DNA from: Bacteroidales bacterium
GTDB lineage: Bacteria > Bacteroidota > Bacteroidia > Bacteroidales > UBA932
DNA length: 30,235 bases
Direction of reading: 5' to 3'
Assembly: GCA_017614795.1 (NCBI GenBank)
Contig: JAGABD010000037.1
Coordinates: 1 to 30,235, forward strand
The position numbers and the translations under genes are program-made. Under the pieces are notes generated by a model that saw only the letters and a program-made list of their open reading frames with translations, was not told the DNA's origin and ran no database searches. Within the stretch, counting starts at the first letter, position 1. Each line of letters opens with the position of its first letter. Shown here piece by piece: positions 21,262 through 28,348 of the stretch.

Positions 21262-23085
21262 ATGGGAAAACTTAAGGTGCTGCCGGCGAGTATCGCCAAT
21301 ATGATAGCCGCGGGAGAGGTGGTGCAGCGGCCCGCCAGCGTGGTCAAGGAACTGATGGAAAACGCGATCGACGCGGGAGCCACCCAGGTGGACGTCGTGG
21401 TCGCGGACGCGGGACGCACGCTCGTGCAGGTGATAGACGACGGCTCCGGTATGAGCGCCGCCGACGCGGTTCTCTGCTTCGAGAGGCACGCCACCAGCAA
21501 GATAGCGACGGCCGACGACCTCGAGGCCATCGGCACATACGGTTTCCGCGGAGAAGCTCTCGCCAGCATCGCCGCAGTGGCAGAGGTGACTCTCCGCACC
21601 CGCAGGGAGAAGGACGATGCCGCCACCCAGGTGACAGTGTCCGACTTCGGCAAGGTGGAGACCTCCACCGTCAGCGCGCCTGTCGGAAGCAATTTCGCGG
21701 TGCGCAATCTTTTCTACAACACCCCCGCGCGGCGCAAGTTCCTCAAGAGCGACGCCGTGGAGATGAAGCATATAGTGGAGGAGTTCACCCGCGTTGCGCT
21801 CACGAGGCCCGAGATTGGCTTTTCGCTGCGGCACAACGGCAAGGACGTATTCATCCTCCGCAAGGCCAAGGGTCTGAAATTCAGGGTGTTGGACCTGCTC
21901 GGAGCGAGCGTGGTCGGAGACATCGTGGACGTGCAGGCGAAGACCAGCATAGTGCAGGTCGGAGGCTTCGTGGCGAGGCCCGACACCGCCCGCAAGACCG
22001 TCGGCAACCAGTTCTTCTTCGTCAACGGAAGATATTTCCGCAGCCCCTATCTGCACAAGGCGGTGATGAAGGCCTACGAAGGGCTGATTCCCGAGGGACT
22101 CACGCCCTCCTACTTCCTCTGGCTCGAGGTGGATCCGCACACTGTCGACGTGAACATCCACCCCACCAAGACCGAAGTTAAGTTCGAGGAGGACAATGTA
22201 ATATTCCAGATACTCTACGCCTGCGTCAAGGAAACACTCGGGCGCAACGCTTTCGGCGGCGGCATCGATTTCGACACCGAGGGCGCCGTGGACATGCCCA
22301 ATCTGGGACGCAGTTTCGAGGAGTTCAACGGGCCTGTCTCCGCGCCCGTGGGAAGCATAGACGACACATACAATCCATTCGACGAGGACGGCCCTTCCCA
22401 GGGCTTCGAGGCGCCTCGCGTCCATAGCGGGGCCACCCTTGGCGGCTTCGAGGGCAAGCCTTCGGATGCGGTGAACAGGAGCGCAGGTTACGGACGTCTC
22501 TTCGAGGAGAACGCCGCGGCGAACGCCAAGGCCCTCGTCATCAGGGAGAAGATAATCGCCACGCCCGCCGCTTCCGGCCTGATGCTGGTGCATATCCGCA
22601 GGGCCTGGGAACGCATCCTTTACGAGCGTGCCCTGACAGCCCTCTCCAAAAACGAGCACGTCACCCAGAACGCCCTGTTCCCGGTGCAGGTGCAGGTCGG
22701 CACGGCCGCAAGGCTTCTGTTCGACGCCCACGCAGAGCAGCTCGCCGCGCTTGGATTCGATATCAGCGCTTTCGGAACCGACACGGTGGTGGTGAACGGA
22801 GTTCCCGAGGGTTACTCCTGCGAGGAAGGGAAGGTGCGCCAGATGGTTCAGGACCTCACGCTGGTAATCAGCGAAGATGCCTCCGGCCTGCCTGAGGTGG
22901 TGAACAGCGCCATCGCGGCGAAATATGCCACCCTCGGTTCGCTCAACGCCGAAGCGCCCCGTAACGCCGCCGACGCGATGCGCCTGGTGGACAGCCTCTT
23001 CGCCTGCGGCAACGCCGAAGTCACCCCCGGCGGCAAGCGTATCATCAGTATAATTCCGGTGGAAGATCTGGAGAAAAAGTTTTAG
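21262..23085 (+). CDS. mutL: DNA mismatch repair protein MutL
   Basis: Mismatch-repair ATPase of 607 residues that links MutS to downstream repair. The N-terminal GHKL ATPase (about 1-310) is intact: ENAIDAGATQVDV, IDDGSGM, RHATSKI and TYGFRGEALAS. A linker (about 330-430) leads to the C-terminal dimerisation domain. Where endonuclease-type MutL proteins have DQHAxxExxxxE, this one reads LVHIRRAWERILYE (about 442-455), and the late Cys motif is replaced by EVTPGGKRIISII, so nicking activity is doubtful. Its neighbours fit a housekeeping run: a small membrane protein before and a rhomboid gene 3 bases after. Confidence 0.96.
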   Translation: MGKLKVLPASIANMIAAGEVVQRPASVVKELMENAIDAGATQVDVVVADAGRTLVQVIDDGSGMSAADAVLCFERHATSKIATADDLEAIGTYGFRGEALASIAAVAEVTLRTRREKDDAATQVTVSDFGKVETSTVSAPVGSNFAVRNLFYNTPARRKFLKSDAVEMKHIVEEFTRVALTRPEIGFSLRHNGKDVFILRKAKGLKFRVLDLLGASVVGDIVDVQAKTSIVQVGGFVARPDTARKTVGNQFFFVNGRYFRSPYLHKAVMKAYEGLIPEGLTPSYFLWLEVDPHTVDVNIHPTKTEVKFEEDNVIFQILYACVKETLGRNAFGGGIDFDTEGAVDMPNLGRSFEEFNGPVSAPVGSIDDTYNPFDEDGPSQGFEAPRVHSGATLGGFEGKPSDAVNRSAGYGRLFEENAAANAKALVIREKIIATPAASGLMLVHIRRAWERILYERALTALSKNEHVTQNALFPVQVQVGTAARLLFDAHAEQLAALGFDISAFGTDTVVVNGVPEGYSCEEGKVRQMVQDLTLVISEDASGLPEVVNSAIAAKYATLGSLNAEAPRNAADAMRLVDSLFACGNAEVTPGGKRIISIIPVEDLEKKF

Positions 23086-23088
23086 CAG

Positions 23089-23706
23089 ATGTACTACGAA
23101 GACCAGAGAAGTTTTACGACTATAGTCAAGCACCTTCTCATCATCAATATCATAGTGTTCCTCGGGTGCTGGCTCGACAATTCGTACTTCCTTACGAAGA
23201 CCTTCGCGCTGTGGTCGCCTTCGTCGGCTTATTTCCGCTTCTGGCAGCCGCTGACCTATATGTTCATGCACGGAGGGTTCTGGCACATATTCTTCAATAT
23301 GTACACCCTGGTCATCTTCGGAATTGTGACCGAGAGGATGATAGGTTCGCGCAAGTTCCTCATCCTCTATCTGGTGTGCGGGCTCGCTGCAGCGGCGCTT
23401 CATCTAGGGGTGAATTTCCTGACGGGCGGCCCGGGCTACCCCACTGTTGGAGCATCCGGAGCCATCTACGGAGTTCTTGTCGCTTACGCGATGCTCTTCC
23501 CCGAATCCCGGATGATGCTGCTTTTCCCGCCCGTGGTGCTCAAGGCCAAGTGGCTGGCGGCCATCTTCATCGGCATCGAACTGCTTTCGGGCGTGCTCGG
23601 AACCGCGGATGGGGTGGCGCATTTCGCGCATCTCGGCGGAGCCCTTGCCGGCTGGCTGCTGATTCTTTTCTGGAAACATACGGGTACGCTTTTCGACCGT
23701 TATTGA
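23089..23706 (+). CDS. Rhomboid-family intramembrane serine protease
   Basis: Inner-membrane protease of 205 residues with six predicted membrane segments. The catalytic Ser is in GASGAIYG (about residue 122) and the catalytic His in VAHFAHLGGALAG (about 174). The conserved HGGFWHIFFNMYTL loop (about 60-73) is present, so the enzyme should be active. It starts 3 bases after mutL and is followed by tsaC after one base, so it is co-transcribed. Substrates are unknown. Confidence 0.93.
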   Translation: MYYEDQRSFTTIVKHLLIINIIVFLGCWLDNSYFLTKTFALWSPSSAYFRFWQPLTYMFMHGGFWHIFFNMYTLVIFGIVTERMIGSRKFLILYLVCGLAAAALHLGVNFLTGGPGYPTVGASGAIYGVLVAYAMLFPESRMMLLFPPVVLKAKWLAAIFIGIELLSGVLGTADGVAHFAHLGGALAGWLLILFWKHTGTLFDRY

Positions 23707-23707
23707 T

Positions 23708-24355
23708 ATGAAGTACGACGAGATAATTGCAAAGGCCCTCGAGGTGCTGCGCTCGGGCGAAGTGATTCTCTACCCCACCGACACTGTCTGGGGCATCGGC
23801 TGCGACGCCACCAACGAAGCTGCCGTGCAGAAGGTGTTTGCCATCAAGCGCCGGAGCGAAGCCAAGTCGCTGGTGCTTCTTGCCAGCGACCTCGATATGA
23901 TCTGCCGATATGTCAAGGAGATTCCGCAGATTGCGATAGACCTGGTGGAAGTAAACGACGCGCCGATGACCATAGTCTACCCCGGGGCGATGGGACTCGC
24001 TCCTTCGGTAGTCGCCGAGGACGGCAGCGTGGGGATTCGCATCCCGTTGGTGCCTGAAGACCTGGAAGGGGGTCGCGGCGTTGAACCTGTTTGCGGAGCA
24101 TCGTTCTGCAAGCAACTGGTGCGAAAGCTTCGCAGGCCGCTCGTGAGCACATCCGCCAACATTTCGGGAGAGCCCGCGCCGGTGCATTTCTCCGACGTTT
24201 CGCCCGAGATTTCCGGGGCTGTGGACTTCGTAGTGCCGGTCGGGTGCGGCGACGGTTCCGGACGCAGCGTCTCCCTCGAGTACGGCGCCAGCGGACGCGC
24301 TTCGCAGATAATCAAGCTGGGGCTTCGCGGAGAGGTCGAAATAATAAGAAAGTAG
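23708..24355 (+). CDS. tsaC: L-threonylcarbamoyladenylate synthase (Sua5/YciO/YrdC family)
   Basis: Makes threonylcarbamoyl-AMP from threonine, bicarbonate and ATP for the t6A37 modification of ANN-decoding tRNAs. At 215 residues it is a single YrdC domain without the Sua5 extension. Motifs are ILYPTDTVWGIGCDA (about 21), the basic KRRSEAKSLVLL (about 53-64), and RPLVSTSANISGEPAP (about 142-157). The YciO branch of the family has a less certain function, so the assignment is to the family first. One base separates it from the rhomboid gene; rsmE follows after 20 bases. Confidence 0.88.
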   Translation: MKYDEIIAKALEVLRSGEVILYPTDTVWGIGCDATNEAAVQKVFAIKRRSEAKSLVLLASDLDMICRYVKEIPQIAIDLVEVNDAPMTIVYPGAMGLAPSVVAEDGSVGIRIPLVPEDLEGGRGVEPVCGASFCKQLVRKLRRPLVSTSANISGEPAPVHFSDVSPEISGAVDFVVPVGCGDGSGRSVSLEYGASGRASQIIKLGLRGEVEIIRK

Positions 24356-24375
24356 ATTCGCGACTGTCGATAGAT

Positions 24376-25161
24376 ATGGAGATATTTTATTCGGACAATA
24401 TTGACGGCGGGTTCGTGCGCCTCGATGCAGAGGAGTCCGCTCACTGCGTCCGCGTGCTGCGTCACCGCGAAGGCGATGCGATAGTTGTCGTCGACGGGGC
24501 CGGGTGCAAGTACGACTGCACCATCACATCCGCCGTTGCCGGCCGCGACGCATCCGTAGTCGCCCGCATCGACTCCAGCGAGCCCGGCTGGCACGGTCAC
24601 CCCTACCGCCTCACTATGGCTGTGTGCCCCACCAAGAACATCGACCGGTACGAGTGGATGGTGGAGAAGTTGACCGAAATCGGCGTCGACCGCATAGTGC
24701 CTGTCATCGGCGACCGCTCCGAACGCCGTGTTCTCAAGACCGACCGCCTGCGCCGCCTGATCGTCAGCGCCGGGAAGCAGAGTTTGAAAGCGGCCTTCCC
24801 CGTTTTGGACGAACCCGTTTCCGTTCGCGATTTCATCGCCTCGTCGTCCTCGACGCTCAAGTTCATCGCCTATTGCTCCGACGAAGTCCAGCCTCGCGCC
24901 AGCCTCTCATCACTCATTGCCGAACAGTTGAAAGCCATTGCCGACCAATCCAAGGTCGTTGCCGACCCTGTTCGGCAAGCGCCCCTCGACATCATCGTAC
25001 TCATCGGCCCGGAGGGTGACTTCTCCCCGGAAGAGGTCCGCGCGGCTATGGGCGCCGGCTTCATCCCCGTTCACCTCGGCGAATCCCGCCTCCGCTCCGA
25101 AACCGCCGCCATCGTCGCCGCCACCGCCGTGTACCTGACTGGCGGCCAACACACTGACTAA
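24376..25161 (+). CDS. rsmE: 16S rRNA (uracil-1498-N3)-methyltransferase
   Basis: SPOUT-fold SAM-dependent methyltransferase acting on the 30S subunit. Of 261 residues, the N-terminal PUA-like part (1-75, MEIFYSDNIDGGF, HCVRVLRHREGD) and the SPOUT part (MVEKLTEIGVDRIVPVIGDRS; LIGPEGDFSPEEV at about 215; LGESRLRSETAAI at about 235) are complete. The ATG at 24376 is chosen from the family N-terminus; the open frame further upstream overlaps tsaC. Between FIAYC and the LIGPEG motif there are roughly 25 extra residues. They include three 7-residue repeats (IAEQLKA, IADQSKV, VADPVRQ) encoded by a palindromic DNA insertion. Confidence 0.93.
   Translation: MEIFYSDNIDGGFVRLDAEESAHCVRVLRHREGDAIVVVDGAGCKYDCTITSAVAGRDASVVARIDSSEPGWHGHPYRLTMAVCPTKNIDRYEWMVEKLTEIGVDRIVPVIGDRSERRVLKTDRLRRLIVSAGKQSLKAAFPVLDEPVSVRDFIASSSSTLKFIAYCSDEVQPRASLSSLIAEQLKAIADQSKVVADPVRQAPLDIIVLIGPEGDFSPEEVRAAMGAGFIPVHLGESRLRSETAAIVAATAVYLTGGQHTD
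24915..24983 (+). repeat. Palindromic element in rsmE with three 21-bp units
   Basis: The motif C(A/G)TTGCCGA(A/C)C starts at 24915, 24936 and 24957, exactly 21 bp apart. TTGCCGAACAG (24917-24927) and CTGTTCGGCAA (24968-24978) form a perfect 11-bp outer stem. The last 32 bp (24952-24983) match the radA copy of the dispersed element in 24 of 32 bases and are read as V-V-A-D-P-V-R-Q-A-P. Everything stays in frame. Confidence 0.85.
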
Positions 25162-25217
25162 CAACGCTTTAAGCATATCCTTCTACCCCAAAAATAGCAC
25201 AGAAGCTTTTAGTTATT

Positions 25218-26348
25218 TTGCTGAGTATCAAGAACATAAGCGCCAGCCTAACCTTACTGATTCTGACTGCTTGCTCCGGCCAGGGGCGGTATCAGAGCTT
25301 CAGCGGGTATGCGCAGGGTGGAGTCTGGCAGTTGAAGGCCAATATGGCGGGTGTGAAAGCCGGACACGCCGAAATCCAGCGCGGCATCGAGGCGATTCTG
25401 GAAGATATCGACACCACCCTATCCGGCTACAACAAGGGTTCGCTGCTCAGCCGCCTCAACGCCGGCGACACCATAGTGCCGAACGCGATGCTCTGCAAAG
25501 TATACGACGACGCTTACGCCCTCTGGCAGGAAACCGACGGCGCTCTCGACTGCGCGGCAGGGCCTCTTTACGACCTATGGGGTTTCGGCTTCAAGGGTGG
25601 AGAATTCCCCGATGCGAAACAGGTCGCAGGGGCGCTTGCCGTCAGTGGCACGGGACGTCTTGTCCCCCGCATGGAGGATGCCCTCCGGAACGGCCGCCTG
25701 CAAGCATCTTGGCTGGTGAGGACGGACGAATCGGCGAAGACGAGCAGGGAGAAGGCGAAGGCCGGCAAGGGAAAGGCAATGGCGGGTGTCATCCTGAACT
25801 TCAACGCCATCGCACAGGGATACAGCTGCGACACGGTGGCATCCTACCTCGACCGCCTCGGCGTCAAGGATATGCTGGTGGATATCGGGGAGATATGGTG
25901 CCGCGGCCTCAACGCATCCGGCAAGCCGTGGCGAATTGGCATCGACCGCCCCACCGACGGCAACGACACTCCCGGCGCCGACCTGGACGGCATCTGGGAA
26001 TCGGCAGAGGCTTCGTCATTGCCGGCAGCGACCGGCAATCTCACCGGACAAGGCCTGGTGACGTCCGGCAACTACCGTAAGTTCTTCATCTACGACGGCA
26101 AAAAGTACCCCCATACCATCGATCCCCGCACCGGTTACCCCGTCAGCGGCAACCCGCTGCTCAGCGCCACGATAGTTGCCCCGACCGCGGAACTTGCGGA
26201 CGCCTATGCTACCTATTGTATGGTAATCGGGCTCGATACCGCCAAACAGTTCATCGACAGCCGCCCCGACCTGGAGGGCTACCTCATCTACGACACCCCC
26301 GACGGAATGGCGGAGTGGCGGAGCGCCGGATTCAACCTCGTTAAATAG
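25218..26348 (+). CDS. apbE: ApbE-family FAD:protein FMN transferase lipoprotein
   Basis: Envelope enzyme that attaches FMN from FAD to Thr/Ser residues of exported or membrane redox proteins such as Nqr/Rnf subunits. It has a lipobox (LTACS, about residue 19) and the family body: DTTLSGYNKGSLLSRLN, DCAAGPLYDLWGFG (about 115), the NFNAIAQGYSCD segment (about 194), VDIGEIWCRG, GLVTSGNYRKFF and the signature HTIDPRTGYPVSG (about 295). No ATG is available near the signal peptide; TTG at 25218 (or CTG at 25221) must be the start. An extra Ser/Ala/Lys-rich stretch (about 160-190) and an in-frame palindromic repeat (about 265-276, SSLPAATGNLT) make it a little longer than usual. Confidence 0.9.
   Translation: MLSIKNISASLTLLILTACSGQGRYQSFSGYAQGGVWQLKANMAGVKAGHAEIQRGIEAILEDIDTTLSGYNKGSLLSRLNAGDTIVPNAMLCKVYDDAYALWQETDGALDCAAGPLYDLWGFGFKGGEFPDAKQVAGALAVSGTGRLVPRMEDALRNGRLQASWLVRTDESAKTSREKAKAGKGKAMAGVILNFNAIAQGYSCDTVASYLDRLGVKDMLVDIGEIWCRGLNASGKPWRIGIDRPTDGNDTPGADLDGIWESAEASSLPAATGNLTGQGLVTSGNYRKFFIYDGKKYPHTIDPRTGYPVSGNPLLSATIVAPTAELADAYATYCMVIGLDTAKQFIDSRPDLEGYLIYDTPDGMAEWRSAGFNLVK
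26012..26043 (+). repeat. 32-bp palindromic element, copy in apbE
   Basis: Begins TTCGTCATTGCC and ends CGGCAATCTCA, with perfect 8-bp arms ATTGCCGG/CCGGCAAT. 28 of 32 bases match the ATPase copy, in the same orientation relative to the gene. It is read one frame over from the other genic copies, giving S-S-L-P-A-A-T-G-N-L-T just before the conserved GLVTSGNYRKF. Confidence 0.9.
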
Positions 26349-26359
26349 ATTGCGCGAGA

Positions 26360-26424
26360 GCCTTTCGGAAGGCAGGCACGCCTGCCCGCAGCCATCCGGC
26401 TGCATTATCAGGGGCACTGCCCCT
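26360..26424. repeat. Array of four adjoining palindromes between convergent apbE and radA
   Basis: GCCTT-tcgg-AAGGC (26360-26373), GGCAGGC-ac-GCCTGCC (26371-26386), GCAGCC-atcc-GGCTGC (26388-26403) and AGGGGCA-c-TGCCCCT (26410-26424) are all perfect. They fill most of the 111-base gap between the stops of apbE and radA. It could act as a two-way terminator, though no T-tract follows, or be a composite palindromic repeat. Confidence 0.8.
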
Positions 26425-26459
26425 AATGTACCCCGATTCCCCTTTGCCCGACGCGGGGG

Positions 26460-27848
26460 CTATTTGAACAGTGCTTTTACCAGGGCGGGGATGTCGGCGA
26501 CCTTGACGACCTGGATGCCCTTCGCAGACTTGGCGTCGTAGGAACTGTAACTGCTCACGAAGATCTTCTTGAACCCGAGCCGCGCGGCCTCGCCGATACG
26601 GCGGTCGGTCTGGGCGACGGGTCGGATTTCTCCGCTAAGGCCAACTTCGCCGGCGAAACAGTAGTCGGCAGGAAGAGCAAAATCGAAATTGCTGCTGAGC
26701 ACTGCACAGGTCACGGCAAGGTCTGCCGCAGGGTCGGACACCTTGAGCCCGCCGGCCATGTTCAGAAACACGTCCTTGGCGCTCAGATGGAAACCGGCAC
26801 GTTTCTCAAGCACAGCCAGAAGCATATTCAGGCGCCTCGCATCGAAACCGGTCGCCGAACGCTGGGCCGTACCGTAAACCGCCGAAGACACCAGCGCCTG
26901 CACCTCGAACAGCAGCGGCCTGGTTCCGTCAAGAGTGGCGCAAATCGCCGCGCCGCTAAGCCCGCTTTCGTGCATCGGGATCAGCATCTCGGAAGGGTTC
27001 GCCACCTCGCGGAGGCCGGCGCCCGTCATCTCGAAAACCGCTATCTCGGAAGTGCTTCCGAAACGGTTCTTTATGCTTCGCAGAATCCTGTACGCGCCGC
27101 GGTTCTCGCCTTCGAACTGCAGAACCACGTCGACAATATGTTCCAGAATCTTCGGCCCCGCGATGAAACCGTCCTTGGTGATGTGACCGATGAGCAGCAC
27201 CGGCACTCCGGATTCCTTGGCGAAACGCAGCAGCATAGCCGCGACCTCCTTGATCTGGGACACGCTCCCGGGGGTGGAATCCATCGTGGCGGTGAACATA
27301 GTCTGCACCGAGTCCACTATCATCAGCTGCGGAGGGTTCGCCGCCGCCTGGGCGATGACGTTGTCGATGTTGGTTTCGCAGAAGATGTCGATATCGGAAG
27401 GAGATTGCCGATCGGGGTCGGCAATGACGGAAGACAGCCTGTCCGCCCTCATCTTGACCTGGCGGGCGCTCTCTTCTCCCGTGACATAAAGGGTATGGAG
27501 GGATGAGCGGAGGGGTATCTGGAGGGAGAGGGTGGACTTGCCTATGCCGGGCTCGCCGCCGATCAGCACCAGGCTGCCGGGCACGATGCCGCCGCCAAGA
27601 AGACGGTCGACCTCGGGCAGGCCGAGCGAAATGCGCGCTTCGGCGGAGTTGTCGATATCGCCGAGGCGGAGAGGCTTGCGCTTCTCGTCCGAAGGCATCA
27701 CCGCGGAGCGGGAACCTTTCGCGGTGCTCTTGGTCTCGACCGGAGCCTCGACCATCGTATTCCATTCGCCGCAGGCGGGGCAGCGCCCCATCCATTTGGG
27801 GCTTTCGTTGCCGCAGGAGCTGCAGTACCAAAGCGTTTTCTGTTTCAT
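26460..27848 (-). CDS. radA: DNA repair protein RadA (Sms)
   Basis: RecA-like ATPase helping branch migration and recombination repair, 462 residues. It has an N-terminal zinc finger (CSSCG...CPACG, 10-30), Walker A GGEPGIGKST (about 96-105), Walker B LMIVDSVQT, the RadA-specific KNRFGSTSEIAVFEM motif (about 262) and a LonB-like C-terminal domain (about 310-462, GLKVSDPAADLAV, GEVGLSGEIRP). The ATG at 27848 overlaps the stop of the metallophosphoesterase gene by ATGA, so translation is coupled. A 32-bp palindromic insertion adds VIADPDRQSP at about residues 139-150, in a stretch that is short in other RadA proteins. Confidence 0.96.
   Translation of the reverse strand: MKQKTLWYCSSCGNESPKWMGRCPACGEWNTMVEAPVETKSTAKGSRSAVMPSDEKRKPLRLGDIDNSAEARISLGLPEVDRLLGGGIVPGSLVLIGGEPGIGKSTLSLQIPLRSSLHTLYVTGEESARQVKMRADRLSSVIADPDRQSPSDIDIFCETNIDNVIAQAAANPPQLMIVDSVQTMFTATMDSTPGSVSQIKEVAAMLLRFAKESGVPVLLIGHITKDGFIAGPKILEHIVDVVLQFEGENRGAYRILRSIKNRFGSTSEIAVFEMTGAGLREVANPSEMLIPMHESGLSGAAICATLDGTRPLLFEVQALVSSAVYGTAQRSATGFDARRLNMLLAVLEKRAGFHLSAKDVFLNMAGGLKVSDPAADLAVTCAVLSSNFDFALPADYCFAGEVGLSGEIRPVAQTDRRIGEAARLGFKKIFVSSYSSYDAKSAKGIQVVKVADIPALVKALFK
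27400..27431 (-). repeat. 32-bp palindromic element, copy in radA
   Basis: On the coding strand it begins TCCGTCATTGCC and ends CGGCAATCTCC, with 8-bp arms ATTGCCGA/TCGGCAAT. It differs from the ATPase copy at 3 of 32 positions, and two of those are the two partners of one stem base pair (G-C changed to A-T). It is read as S-V-I-A-D-P-D-R-Q-S-P. Confidence 0.92.
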
Positions 27849-28348
27849 ATCTTTTCCTCTCTCGGCAGGTTGAAGACCTCCAGATTCTCCACCTTGCCAT
27901 CTTTTATATCGAAGCGAAGAGCCGTGCGCATCACCTGCCATCCCTGCAGGCCCGCCGCGCCCGGGTTCATCGTCATCATCTTGAAATCATCGTCCCACTG
28001 CACCTTGAGGATGTGGGAATGGCCGCACACGAAAAGGTCCGGGTGAATGTCGCAAATGAGACCTTTCGCCACGAAGTCGTAACGCCCCGGATAGCCCCCG
28101 ATGTGCGTCATCAGCACTTTCAGACCTTCGCGGCCGAACGACTGATACTCGGGGTAAAGTCCCCGGATGTCGTAACCGTCGCAGTTGCCGTACACTCCCA
28201 CGACCGGCTTGAAATCGCTTATCTGTTTCGCGAAACTTTCGTCGCCTCCCCAATCGCCCGCGTGCCAAATCTCGTCCACCGGCTCCAGGAATGTGCGGAA
28301 CTGGGGGCTGAAGACACCGTGGGTGTCGGAGATGACGCCTATTTTCAT
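27845..28348 (-). CDS. YfcE/MJ0936-type metallophosphoesterase
   Basis: Calcineurin-like phosphodiesterase of 167 residues. The two-metal site is complete: SDTHG (about 8), HAGDWGG (about 29), GNCD (about 53), THIGGYPG (about 81) and CGHSHI (about 109). Proteins of this family hydrolyse phosphodiesters in vitro; the physiological substrate is unknown. It overlaps galE upstream and radA downstream by 4 bases (ATGA) each, so it is part of a coupled operon. Confidence 0.93.
   Translation of the reverse strand: MKIGVISDTHGVFSPQFRTFLEPVDEIWHAGDWGGDESFAKQISDFKPVVGVYGNCDGYDIRGLYPEYQSFGREGLKVLMTHIGGYPGRYDFVAKGLICDIHPDLFVCGHSHILKVQWDDDFKMMTMNPGAAGLQGWQVMRTALRFDIKDGKVENLEVFNLPREEKI

Noticed and set aside
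21115..23403. A 762-codon open frame on the minus strand, antisense to mutL
   Set aside because: It is a shadow of GC-rich codon use in mutL; it has no domain I recognise, and the sense strand carries complete MutL and rhomboid motifs.
24091..24375. N-terminal extension of rsmE over tsaC
   Set aside because: It reads through the tsaC gene in another frame and the family N-terminus MEIFYSDN begins at 24376.
24520..24560. Half-match to the 32-bp element in rsmE (GTTGCCGGCCGCGAC, read VAGRD)
   Set aside because: The second arm is missing, and this stretch fits the normal length of the RsmE N-terminal domain; likely coincidence or a very old remnant.
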